Shown piece after piece: positions 46,925-56,000 of a stretch of DNA of 64,000 nucleotides. The translations under genes and the position numbers were made by a program. Origin of the DNA: Streptococcus sp. bf_0095 (GTDB taxonomy: Bacteria > Bacillota > Bacilli > Lactobacillales > Streptococcaceae); assembly GCF_004166885.1 (NCBI RefSeq), contig NZ_RCYU01000002.1, forward strand, positions 124,001 through 188,000. Direction: 5' to 3'. The number at the start of each line of letters is the position of its first letter. Within the stretch, counting starts at the first letter, position 1. A model generated the notes under the pieces. The model searched no databases. It had not been told where the DNA came from and saw nothing but the letters and a program-made list of their open reading frames with translations.

Positions 46925-47869
46925 ATGAAACAGGTCTTTTTATCGACAACGACTGAATTTAAAGAAATAGAGACACTGGAACCCGGTAGCTGGATTAACC
47001 TTGTCAACCCTTCCCAAAGTGAGTCGATGGAAATCGCTTCTGCTTTTAACATCGATATTGCCGACTTACGGGCACCGCTCGATGCGGAAGAAATGTCTCG
47101 TATGACCATCGAAGATGAGTATACCTTGATCATCGTAGACGTTCCCATCAAGGAAGAGCGGAACAATCAGACCTACTATGTCACCATCCCTTTGGGAATC
47201 ATCCTAACAGAAGAGGCTATCATCACCACTTGCTTGGAAGAGTTGCCTCTCCTAGACACCTTTATCAATCGTCGCTTGCGGAATTTCTATACCTTCATGC
47301 GATCCCGCTTCATCTTCCAGATCCTTTATCGCAATGCGGAGCTCTACTTGTCCGCGCTTCGTACCCTGGATCGTAAGAGTGAACAGATTGAAAGTCAACT
47401 GCACAAATCAACGCGTAATGAAGAGCTGATTGAACTGATGGAATTAGAAAAGACCATCGTCTACTTCAAGGCCTCTCTGAAAACCAATGAGCGCGTGATC
47501 AAGAAATTGACCAGTGCCACCAGCAACATTAAGAAATACCTGGAAGACGAGGATCTGTTGGAAGATACCTTGATCGAGACCCAACAGGCCATTGAGATGG
47601 CGGATATTTATGGAAACATCCTCCACTCCATGACCGATACCTTCGCATCGATCATCTCCAACAACCAGAACAATATCATGAAAACTTTGGCCATGGTGAC
47701 CATCGTCATGTCCATCCCAACCATGATCTTCTCAGCCTATGGCATGAACTTTAAAAACAATGATCTCCCCCTCAACGGAGAACCTAATGCTTTCTGGCTC
47801 ATTATCTTTATTGCCTTTGCCATGACCGGATCGCTCGTTGTCTACCTCATCCATAAAAAATGGTTCTAA
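46925..47869 (+). CDS. CorA-family magnesium/divalent cation channel
   Basis: 314 residues from the ATG at 46925, preceded by GGGGAGG. A long soluble N-terminal domain with a coiled-coil stretch (about 180-250) precedes two C-terminal membrane helices; the first ends with the selectivity motif YGMNFKN (GMN). This is the CorA/MIT channel family for Mg2+ entry. Proteins of this subgroup have an atypical loop after GMN, so the ion is not certain. It is followed by the DUF1129-type gene 29 bases later, probably in one operon. Confidence 0.92.
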   Translation: MKQVFLSTTTEFKEIETLEPGSWINLVNPSQSESMEIASAFNIDIADLRAPLDAEEMSRMTIEDEYTLIIVDVPIKEERNNQTYYVTIPLGIILTEEAIITTCLEELPLLDTFINRRLRNFYTFMRSRFIFQILYRNAELYLSALRTLDRKSEQIESQLHKSTRNEELIELMELEKTIVYFKASLKTNERVIKKLTSATSNIKKYLEDEDLLEDTLIETQQAIEMADIYGNILHSMTDTFASIISNNQNNIMKTLAMVTIVMSIPTMIFSAYGMNFKNNDLPLNGEPNAFWLIIFIAFAMTGSLVVYLIHKKWF

Positions 47870-47897
47870 CACCTACTAATAACACTAAGGAGTATTT

Positions 47898-48572
47898 ATG
47901 TCTCAATTTGATTTGACCCAATTAAGTAAAAAAAATCAAGAATTCGTTCGCATCGCTAAACACCAATTGATTGAAAACGGCAAAACAGAAGAAGAGGCTA
48001 CTAGCCTGATTGAAGAAATTCTTCCAGCTATCTTTGAAAACCAACCAAAAGGAGTAACGGCGCGAACTCTCTTTGGAGCGCCAACTGTTTGGGCCAATGC
48101 TTTTAGTGATCAGGAACGCTACGAAAAAGAGCATCCAAAAGAGAATGATGCTCCTCATCTCATGATCACGGATTCTTTCCTTCTCGTCTTTGGTCTCTTT
48201 GCTGCTATTTCAGCCTTCATGAACCTTTTTGCACCTCAGGGAACCACTTATGGACTTCTCACATTGACTCTTGGTAGCTTGGCTGGTGGGGTTGTGCTCT
48301 ATTTGATGTATTACTACTTCTACCAGTACTACGAAGTTTCTAAACGTGGAATGAAACGGCCTGCTTTAACCAAGTCACTCCCTATCCTAATGTTGGCGAT
48401 GATCCTTTGGGTTGTAATTCTCATGGTCACTGCTTTGCTCCCACAATTCCTCAACCCTCGTGTACCAAACTGGTTCATGCTCTTACTCGGTGGAGGAGCT
48501 CTTCTTCTCCGCTACTACTTGAAGAAAAAATACAATATTAAGAGCGCCAATACAGCACCTCAACGACGCTAA
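47898..48572 (+). CDS. DUF1129-type membrane protein
   Basis: 224 residues. The soluble N-terminal 80 residues begin MSQFDLTQLSKKNQEFVRIA and carry a helix LIENGKTEEEATSLIEEIL. Four membrane helices follow (about 92-112, 119-142, 165-185, 195-210) and a basic tail. This fits the DUF1129 family of Gram-positive membrane proteins with no assigned function. Short spacing to the CorA-type gene suggests co-transcription. GGAG precedes the start. A terminator follows at 48577. Confidence 0.8.
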   Translation: MSQFDLTQLSKKNQEFVRIAKHQLIENGKTEEEATSLIEEILPAIFENQPKGVTARTLFGAPTVWANAFSDQERYEKEHPKENDAPHLMITDSFLLVFGLFAAISAFMNLFAPQGTTYGLLTLTLGSLAGGVVLYLMYYYFYQYYEVSKRGMKRPALTKSLPILMLAMILWVVILMVTALLPQFLNPRVPNWFMLLLGGGALLLRYYLKKKYNIKSANTAPQRR

Positions 48573-48576
48573 AAAG

Positions 48577-48601
48577 AAACGGATGAAGTTTTCATCCGTT
48601 T
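48577..48601. terminator. Bidirectional terminator
   Basis: Perfect 11-bp stem AAACGGATGAA / TTCATCCGTTT with loop GTT and T-runs on both sides, between the convergent DUF1129-type and acetyltransferase genes. Confidence 0.9.
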
Positions 48602-48607
48602 TTGTTT

Positions 48608-49129
48608 TTACTGTATTTCCCTGTTCAATCTTTTTGAAAAATAGAGGACTAAGTCATCATTGTTTTCACAAGAACTGTAAGGGTCCAAGGGCTGATCCCT
48701 AAACCAAACTCCAGATCCGTCTGGGATATAGTCCCGTTTGACATACAGTCTTTGAGCTGGACCATAACCCGAGTGTAAACCAACCCCTAAAGTAACAATC
48801 TCTGATAGTAGCCGGACTCTTTTTTCCGCCTCTTCTAAGAGTTGATTCCCAATTCCTCGATTTCTAAATGGCTCAAAAACATTAAAATCAGATAGTTCAG
48901 GATAGACTCCCACGAAAGGGCCGTGCTTGGCATAAGGCAATATAGTGATATAACCTGCCACAAATCCATCCGACTCAGCTACTAATACGTCTCTCTTTCC
49001 GTTCTCCTGATCCTGAAAATAGCTGGCCAAGATATCCTCTCTACCCGGCCACCCTTGATGGATAAAGGCTTGAGAGATCCCTTCAATATCATACTCCATC
49101 ATACTTCTGATGATTGTGCTTTCCTTCAT
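48608..49129 (-). CDS. GNAT-family N-acetyltransferase
   Basis: 173 residues. The acetyl-CoA loop is recognisable as FEPFRNRGIGNQLLEEAEKR (R/QxxGxG/A type) after the conserved strand VAGYITILPY. The C-terminal YGPAQRLYVKRDYIPDGSG is the typical GNAT end. The acceptor is unknown. The ribosome-binding site before 49129 is weak (AAGAAG), and a downstream ATG pair (MMEYD, about 49099) is an alternative start. It is a single gene between two terminators. Confidence 0.85.
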   Translation of the reverse strand: MKESTIIRSMMEYDIEGISQAFIHQGWPGREDILASYFQDQENGKRDVLVAESDGFVAGYITILPYAKHGPFVGVYPELSDFNVFEPFRNRGIGNQLLEEAEKRVRLLSEIVTLGVGLHSGYGPAQRLYVKRDYIPDGSGVWFRDQPLDPYSSCENNDDLVLYFSKRLNREIQ

Positions 49130-49214
49130 GTTGCGCTTCTTGATACCTTTCTCCCCCTCATTATAGCATAATTAGAGCTTGGGAAAGATCAAAGAGGGCC
49201 ACCCGGACCTGAAA

Positions 49215-49236
49215 AAAAGACCCGTAAGGGTCTTTT
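49215..49236 (-). terminator. Terminator of the rpsF-ssb-rpsR operon
   Basis: Perfect 9-bp stem AAAAGACCC / GGGTCTTTT with loop GTAA, starting 2 bases past the rpsR stop, then Ts on the minus strand. Confidence 0.88.
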
Positions 49237-49238
49237 CT

Positions 49239-49478
49239 TTAATCTTCGTTTACGAAAGGCATCAAAGCCATTACGCGAGCGCGTTTGATAGCTGTTGTTA
49301 CTTTACGTTGGTTCTTCGCTGAAGTTCCAGTTACACGACGAGGAAGGATTTTCCCACGTTCTGAAACGAAACGGCTAAGAAGCTCAGTATCTTTGTAATC
49401 AACATATTCAATTTTGTTTGCTGCGATGTAATCAACTTTTTTACGGCGTTTGAATCCGCCACGACGTTGTTGAGCCAT
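49239..49478 (-). CDS. rpsR: 30S ribosomal protein S18
   Basis: 79 residues, standard length, with conserved [18 protein letters not shown] and [19 protein letters not shown]18 pairs with S6 in the platform of the 30S subunit. It is the last gene of rpsF-ssb-rpsR. No zinc-binding cysteines are present, so it is the C-minus form. Confidence 0.98.
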   Translation of the reverse strand: MAQQRRGGFKRRKKVDYIAANKIEYVDYKDTELLSRFVSERGKILPRRVTGTSAKNQRKVTTAIKRARVMALMPFVNED

Positions 49479-49519
49479 GTTTATTTCTCCTTTATAATTT
49501 TAATTCGTTAAACCCATTC

Positions 49520-50014
49520 TTAGAATGGTAGATCGTCATCCGAGATGTCCATTGGATTAGCTCCGAATGGATTGTCATCACGTCCAAAGTTTGGTGTTGC
49601 GTTTGATGGTTCAGATCCTCCAAAGCTTGGAGCTGCATTTCCTGCAAATCCTCCAGCTGAAGCATAACCACCACCTGCTTGTCCTTCACGATTCGCGCGG
49701 CTTTCCAACAATTGGAAGCTGTCCGCTACGACTTCAGTGACATAAACACGTTGACCTTGCTGATTCTCATAATTACGAGTCTGGATACGACCTGTAATCC
49801 CAACTAAGGCACCCTTTTTAGCCCAATTCGCTAAATTTTCAGCTTGTTGACGCCAAATCACACAGTTGATAAAGTCCGCATCTCGTTCACCATTTTGGTT
49901 TTTAAAATTACGGTTAACCGCGAGTGAGAATGTCGCAACAGCCTGATTTTGAGGGGTATAACGAAGCTCAGCATCTCGAGTCATACGACCTACAAGTACA
50001 ACATTGTTAATCAT
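49520..50014 (-). CDS. ssb: Single-stranded DNA-binding protein
   Basis: 164 residues. OB-fold (residues 1-110: [20 protein letters not shown]) followed by a glycine/asparagine-rich linker and the acidic protein-interaction tip DISDDDLPF. This is the housekeeping SSB that coats DNA at replication forks. It lies between the S6 and S18 genes, a location conserved across bacteria of this phylum. Confidence 0.98.
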   Translation of the reverse strand: MINNVVLVGRMTRDAELRYTPQNQAVATFSLAVNRNFKNQNGERDADFINCVIWRQQAENLANWAKKGALVGITGRIQTRNYENQQGQRVYVTEVVADSFQLLESRANREGQAGGGYASAGGFAGNAAPSFGGSEPSNATPNFGRDDNPFGANPMDISDDDLPF

Positions 50015-50040
50015 TAGTCACCTTCTTTATTCGTTAGGGC

Positions 50041-50331
50041 TTACGCGTCAACTTTTACGATCATGTGACGAAGAATGTCACCGTTGATTTTTGAAAGACG
50101 GTCGAACTCGTTAAGAGCTGCATCGTCGTTCGCTTCAACGTTTACGATGTGGTAAAGTCCTTCACGGAAATCTTGGATTTCGTATGCAAGACGACGTTTT
50201 TCCCAATCTTTTGATTCAACAACAGTTGCACCGTTGTCAGTCAAGATAGAGTCAAAGCGTGCTACCAAAGCGTTTTTAGCTTCTTCTTCAATGTTTGGAC
50301 GAATAATATAAAGAATTTCGTATTTAGCCAT
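50041..50331 (-). CDS. rpsF: 30S ribosomal protein S6
   Basis: 96 residues, standard length: [20 protein letters not shown] and the helix region [21 protein letters not shown]6 forms a heterodimer with S18. It is the first gene of the operon, with a roughly 70-base hairpin-bearing leader upstream. It is preceded by AGGAGGAA. Confidence 0.98.
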   Translation of the reverse strand: MAKYEILYIIRPNIEEEAKNALVARFDSILTDNGATVVESKDWEKRRLAYEIQDFREGLYHIVNVEANDDAALNEFDRLSKINGDILRHMIVKVDA

Positions 50332-50358
50332 TGATATGTTCCTCCTTTTGGTCTAATG

Positions 50359-50434
50359 ACCCCAAGTCTTTGCAAGGGGTAAGTGAGGTTTGCTCACAAG
50401 AAACTATTATACCAGACTTTGGGATAGAAGGCAA
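50359..50434 (-). promoter_or_regulatory. rpsF operon promoter and structured leader
   Basis: On the minus strand TTGCCT (50429-50434) and an extended -10 TGGTATAAT (50406-50411) are 17 bases apart. The leader holds two hairpins: GTGAG-CAAAC-CTCAC (50383-50397) and ACCCC...GGGGT (50359-50380). In many bacteria an S6:S18 complex binds an rpsF leader with a CCG bulge; I see no CCG here, so autoregulation is possible but not shown. Confidence 0.6.
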
Positions 50435-50520
50435 GTAAAAATACCTTCTCTACATTCTTTTCGAAAAGATTTGTTTTTCTTCTATTATTTTCTCTCCTTT
50501 TTTACAACAAGGAAATCTCT

Positions 50521-50575
50521 CCCTTTCCTTAAAGAAAACTGATATCAGTTAGCTTTAAGAAAGGGCCGTTATACT
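50521..50575 (+). promoter_or_regulatory. 45-bp near-palindrome at the envelope cassette promoter
   Basis: Two arms, 50521-50543 and 50544-50565, are reverse complements with one bulge and two mismatches, centred on GATATC without a loop. The right arm ends 4 bases before TATACT (50570-50575), the likely -10 box, and so covers the -35 region. It may be a large operator or a hairpin element. Confidence 0.6.
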
Positions 50576-50608
50576 ACCTTCATCACAAACAAGAAACGAG
50601 GAACGCTT

Positions 50609-51661
50609 ATGAATTATTTAGTAATCCCCGCTTATCAACCCGATCAAAAACTTCTCAAACTGGTTAAAAAACTGAGAGAAAAATGTGACTTCTCCATTAT
50701 CGTTGTGGACGATGGTAGTTCTGAGGAGTGCCAAGCGATTTTTGAAAAATTAGACGGGCTAGCTACAGTCATTCACCACGAAACCAACCTTGGAAAAGGA
50801 GGGGCTCTCAAAACTGCCTACACCTACATTCAAGAACAAGGGCAATACGGAACAGTCATCACTGCCGATGCTGATGGTCAACATAAGGTTTGGGATATCT
50901 TCCGTGTAGCCAATCAATCACAAGAAAATCCGAACCAATTGGTTCTAGGGGCACGCGCCTTTTCAGGCAAGGTTCCTTTGCGTTCTGCTTTTGGAAATAA
51001 ATTGACCCGCTTCTTGTTCAAGCAACAAACAGGGGTCGCTGTGACAGATACGCAGACTGGCCTTCGAGCCTTTACAACCAACATGATCCCCTTTATGTTA
51101 GATATTGAGGGACAACGGTATGAGTACGAAATGAATGTGCTCCTCGCAGCTAGTAAGGCCTTTCCCATCTTGGAAGTTCCGATTGAAACAGTTTATATAA
51201 ATGACAATGAAGGGTCCCACTTCCGTCCTATTCGCGACGGTCTCATGATCTACAAGGACATGTTCAAGTTTGCCCTCTCTTCCCTGAGTAGCTTTATCGT
51301 GGATTACCTGGTCTATGCCTTCTTCCTTTTCGTGATGATGGCTGTGCCGATTAGTCTTCGTATCCTCCTTGCAAACGGGATCGCTCGTGTGGCCAGCTCC
51401 ATCTTTAACTACTCAACCAACAAACATCTAGTCTTTAAGAACAAAGACAGCCTGGCTCGAACCGGAAGTGGTTACTTGGGACTTGCGATTGGACTCTTTA
51501 TTCTCGATACCCTCTTGATTCGACTCTTCTATACAAGCTTTGGTCTCCATTTGCTCCTCAGCAAAGTGATCGTCGGACTCTTGCTCTTCGTCGTCTCATG
51601 GTTGATTCAGAAAAAAATCATTTTCAAGGAAAGGACTGCACCTACTCATGAAATTCTTTAA
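50609..51661 (+). CDS. Family 2 glycosyltransferase fused to GtrA membrane domain
   Basis: 350 residues. Residues 1 to about 220 are a GT2 domain: VVDDGSSEECQ, TNLGKGGALKTAY and the metal-binding ADADGQHK. From about 230 four membrane helices form a GtrA domain, ending with a basic tail. This architecture is typical of enzymes charging undecaprenyl phosphate with a sugar and moving it across the membrane. Target glycan unknown. GAGG lies 7 bases before the ATG. It overlaps the next gene by 14 bases. Confidence 0.9.
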   Translation: MNYLVIPAYQPDQKLLKLVKKLREKCDFSIIVVDDGSSEECQAIFEKLDGLATVIHHETNLGKGGALKTAYTYIQEQGQYGTVITADADGQHKVWDIFRVANQSQENPNQLVLGARAFSGKVPLRSAFGNKLTRFLFKQQTGVAVTDTQTGLRAFTTNMIPFMLDIEGQRYEYEMNVLLAASKAFPILEVPIETVYINDNEGSHFRPIRDGLMIYKDMFKFALSSLSSFIVDYLVYAFFLFVMMAVPISLRILLANGIARVASSIFNYSTNKHLVFKNKDSLARTGSGYLGLAIGLFILDTLLIRLFYTSFGLHLLLSKVIVGLLLFVVSWLIQKKIIFKERTAPTHEIL

Positions 51662-52550
51662 AAAATCTTATACCTATGCTGCTTGTTTCGGCATCCTGCT
51701 AACAAGCTCCTTCAGCTATTCTATGCTCAAGACCTTTATCTTATCGGATGCTATCCAAACAGTCAAAGCTACGACCACTGATACCAAGGCGGCTGAGGAG
51801 GCAGCAGCCTCTGCTACTACTACAGATACCAGTTACTCCGATGACAATATCCAGGTGAGCCTGACAGAAACAACAGTTGAAAACACTCAAGTTTACATTG
51901 CAGATATTACGGTTAGCTCTTCTGACTATCTAAAAACTGCTTTTGCTCAAAATACCTACGGGACAAACGTGACGGCTAAGACGTCCGTCACTGCAGCTGA
52001 AAATAATGCTATTCTAGCCGTCAATGGAGACTACTACGGTGCTAATAGCACCGGCTATGTCATCCGAAATGGAGTGGTCTACCGCGATACGGTTCGCGAA
52101 GACTCTAGCAATGGCGACTTAGCGATTTATAAAGATGGTTCCTTCAAGGTTATCTACGAAGATGAAATCACTGCGGATCAGTTGGTCAAAGACGGGGTTG
52201 TTAATATCCTTGCCTTCGGACCTTCCTTGGTTGAAGATGGAGTAATTACTGTCGATACGAACTCAGAGGTGGGACAATCCATGGCGTCTAATCCACGTAC
52301 TGCCATTGGGATCATCGATGAAAACCACTACATCATTGTCGTCTCGGACGGCCGGACTTCAGAGAGTGAAGGGCTTTCTCTCTACCAATTAGCGGAAGTG
52401 ATGAAATCGTACGACGTCAAAACAGCCTACAACCTGGATGGTGGTGGATCTTCTACACTTTACTTCAATGGCCAAGTTATTAACAAACCAACTACAAATG
52501 GTACTATCTCAGAAAGGGCGGTGAGTGACATTGTCTACATCGGTTACTAA
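51648..52550 (+). CDS. Secreted phosphodiester glycosidase (NAGPA-like)
   Basis: 300 residues. An N-terminal hydrophobic segment (residues 10-30) is followed by an Ala/Thr-rich linker and a phosphodiester glycosidase domain from about 75: AVNGDYYG, PRTAIGIID and YNLDGGGSSTLYFNG. The domain is named after the human lysosomal enzyme that removes GlcNAc from a phosphodiester; bacterial members are thought to trim glycan phosphodiesters. It is probably membrane-anchored and faces outwards. Overlaps of 14 and 26 bases with its neighbours make it the middle of a tight cassette. Confidence 0.88.
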   Translation: MKFFKKSYTYAACFGILLTSSFSYSMLKTFILSDAIQTVKATTTDTKAAEEAAASATTTDTSYSDDNIQVSLTETTVENTQVYIADITVSSSDYLKTAFAQNTYGTNVTAKTSVTAAENNAILAVNGDYYGANSTGYVIRNGVVYRDTVREDSSNGDLAIYKDGSFKVIYEDEITADQLVKDGVVNILAFGPSLVEDGVITVDTNSEVGQSMASNPRTAIGIIDENHYIIVVSDGRTSESEGLSLYQLAEVMKSYDVKTAYNLDGGGSSTLYFNGQVINKPTTNGTISERAVSDIVYIGY

Positions 52551-52938
52551 TCCTATCAAACAACGGTTGAAAAAGACCATCCTCTGGTACACTCTGATTA
52601 CAGCTTTCTTCTTCGTCGGAAGTCGCATCTACGAACACTTTAGTTTTGGCGAAACCTCTGCCTTCATGCACTACCTCTTCTTGATTCCTTTGATCGGCGG
52701 CACCCTGCTAGTGGCTCTGCAACTAGTGGTAAAAGGCCTTTCTCGACTCACTCTCAATCTTTGGAACTCAGCAGTTGCCACGGCAACTGCTGGAGCCCTC
52801 TACCGAGGCATTGTTAAGCTCTCTGGTCGTTCTACAACTCTCGACCAGCCCTACTATTATGTTGCAGGGATCTTCCTAGCCCTTGCCCTTATCAGCCTCT
52901 TCTTTGTCCGAAGTGTCTGGGTGGAGAAAACAGCTTAA
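52525..52938 (+). CDS. Small membrane protein of the glycosidase cassette
   Basis: 137 residues with four membrane helices (about 18-35, 47-66, 78-95, 108-126). I do not recognise the family. The proposed start is a GTG at 52525, inside the previous gene, behind GGGCGGTGA; a TTG two codons later is possible. The 26-base overlap and common strand tie its expression to the glycosyltransferase and glycosidase. A strong terminator follows at 52946. Confidence 0.72.
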   Translation: MTLSTSVTNPIKQRLKKTILWYTLITAFFFVGSRIYEHFSFGETSAFMHYLFLIPLIGGTLLVALQLVVKGLSRLTLNLWNSAVATATAGALYRGIVKLSGRSTTLDQPYYYVAGIFLALALISLFFVRSVWVEKTA

Positions 52939-52945
52939 AACATTC

Positions 52946-52979
52946 AAAACGTCCGTTTCTAAAATGAAACGGACGTTTT
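52946..52979. terminator. Bidirectional terminator
   Basis: Perfect 14-bp stem AAAACGTCCGTTTC / GAAACGGACGTTTT with a 6-base loop and T-runs, between the envelope cassette and the convergent subtilase gene. Confidence 0.93.
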
Positions 52980-53005
52980 TTTGATTAACCTAATACATGA
53001 ACGAC

Positions 53006-56000
53006 TTAATCTTGCCGTTTTTTACTTGCTACAAAGCCTGCCAAAGCTAGTGAGGTCATGCCAAAGAGGCTAAGGACTGTTGAAGCCAATTCATCTTGAC
53101 CTGTTTTTGGAAGACCAGTTGCTGATGTAGCAGCTACTTCTGCTTGACCACCTGTATGATAGGTAACAGCGACTGGTTTGTTTGTTGCAACTTCTTTCGT
53201 TTCAGATGTAGTTGGTTGAGCTGGGGTAGCTGGGCCTTTAGATACCGCTGGTTGGACAGGCGTCACTGGAGTTTCCGGTATCTCTAGTGTCGGATTTTCT
53301 GGTTGAATCCATGGTTTCACAATCGCTCCACTATGCACCTCTGGGTTTGGCTTGATAACCTCTTTGACCAAAGAAAGAAGGTGGAAATTGATTTGATTGC
53401 TCACTTCATAAAGGAAATCATTTTCCGATGCACGATACCCCGCTGGGAGATCCACATGAACACGATAGGAGCCGTTCATCAACATGGTCTCAAAGCGTTT
53501 CAAATCATAGATACTTTGTGGGAGAAGGCGACTGATACCATCATTCCCCACCACTTTTACGACTGTTCCTGTCGGAACCGGCTGATCAAATCCAATAGTG
53601 AGTTTGTTTTCATCTAAATAATGGAAGGCAAAGGTCACTTTCGGATGTGGATTTTCGGCTGAAACCGTCACCTTCTTCACTAGTTCTGTTCCCCAATCAT
53701 AATGGTAATCAGACAAGGTGATTTTCACTGTATAAGTGCCAAAAGGTAATTCTGGGAAGGTGCCAGCATTGTAGGACGCATTGAACTCTCCTTCTACTAC
53801 ACGGCCTTGGTCATCCACTACCTGATAACGAACGACGGATGGATAATACGAAATGACTTCTCCACTGCTATCTGTGAAGACCACCTCCAAGGTACTCTTT
53901 TCAGCCTTTGGTTTTTCAGTCTCTGTCTCGCCTGGTTGTTCATCTGAACTGGCTTCATTCGTCGAAGTCGTTGCCTCTACTTTCTTTCCTTCGATGTCCA
54001 TCTCAGTGGTATTGTAGACCTTATCCCAGATGGTATAGCGAACAGTAGAAGGGTCAACCCCTTCCGGAAGCAGATAGCTACCGTCTTCTTGGGGTTCCAA
54101 GGCCACGGTTTCCCCATTTTTGACGTAGGACAGATAAGTCCCTGCTAGTCCACTACCAGTTTCGATCACCTTACCTGGTCGGAAAATCCGTGTTGCTGGA
54201 TCGTACTGAGCACTTCCAGACTCGATGCTTGGAGTCGTATTGTCAATCTTAACCTTGAAGTTAAGCTCTTGTTGCTTGGCCCCTGAAGCAGTTGGACGGT
54301 AGGTAATCACAAATTGGTATTCTCCATCTGGTAATTGCTTGCCGTCTTTGTCCAAACCTTCCCAAGAGATTTCATAAAACTCTTCGCTACGATTCCCAAT
54401 CCGGTAACTCCAGTCTGTCTTACGGTGGACTTCATTTCCGACCTCGTAAATCGGGTTAGTACGAGCTGTGTCCTCCTTCTTGTAAACTGATAGGTGGACA
54501 TTTTCAACATTGCGAAGCATGACGGCTTTAACCTTGATGCTATCAAAGCTGGAATCACTGTTTGGAGAGAAGTAAAGTTGGTCCCCATCAAAGCGATCCC
54601 CATCCTGGCCAAGAGTTTTGGCTACGGATTCCCCATTTTCATAGACATAACTAATCAAAGAGGTAAAGTGATTGTCTGGATGACGCTCTGGCGTTTCTGG
54701 GACCTTTTCATCTGGATAATCCGGCTTGTCCTTGTAGTAATAAAACGGCTTGTCGCTACCTGTGTATTCGTAGATTGGCTTTTCAATGCCACGCAGATTT
54801 TGATAATCTCCATGGAAGCCAACATAAGGGAGGCTGACCAGATGTTTTTGGTTGCTGGCATCTTTGACCAGTACAAACCCTTCTAAGAAATAACCATTTG
54901 GCATTTGCTTGCTGAGCTCTTCCTTGTACTTGCTCGCATCAACCGTTACATGGATGGTCCGCTGACCATTGGCTGGAACAGTAATGGTTTCCTTGCCATC
55001 TATGGTTTCTAATAGCCGAGGATGGAGGGTGAATTTGCCATCTTGAACTTGATCTGTCTGAAGGGTCGTTTCATAACGAAGAGACTTCTCTTGATTGGAA
55101 AGATTGTGGATGGTCACGTCAAACTCAAAAGTATCTGTGACATTACCTAGTGTCAGACTACTTTTAGCATCTTTCGCCGTTACATAGAGATCACCTAGTG
55201 CTGCAGCTGTGACATCCATAACCCCTGCTCCTTGCTGACGAACAGAGGAATAGGCATGCGTTTCCTCATCCACATGCGGAACAGCTGTACTCATGGTCAT
55301 CTGTTTGACAAGAACTTGTAACTGTTCTGGACTGAGATGAGGGAAGCGCTCCTTCAAGGCTTGTTTCACCAGTGCAGTGGCACCCGCTGCGTGAGGAGAG
55401 GCCATACTGGTCCCCCTATCCATATAGTACTCTCCATTATTAACAGATGAGTAGATCATCCCTCCTGGAAGGGTGACATCCGGTTTGAGGTCGCCATCAG
55501 CTGACAGCCCCCAAGAGGAGAAGTCGGATAATTGATTGGCTGCGTCGTACGGCACCCGTTTGAATTTGTTGGCAATATGGAGCTGGTAGTCCTTGGCATG
55601 TTGTGCTAGGACACTTCCAGCATCGTGGCCAATAACCCCAACTGGGAATCGTTCCCCCAACCCTTCTAAGTCAAAGCTTACAGGATTATTGCCCTGCTCC
55701 TTAGTCTGGTAGAAGATCACCCCTGTAGCACCAGCTCTTTTGAGCTCTTTGACCTTATCCACATCCGAAACTTCGCCACCTCGCTCCGTAAGGACTAAGT
55801 GCCCATTGATACTATCAGCTTGGTAGTGGTCGATCCCTCCCTTTTCCACATGGAGATAGCTTTGAGGGATGGTCGTCCGAAAGGCATCGCGTTCCACAAA
55901 GGAGTGCATCGGAATTTTGCCATCTGGGAAGTCTTTCGAACCTTTTAAGGCTTCTACGGTCAGGCTTGCTTCTGCCGACTCATGCTTGGTCAGACTATTA

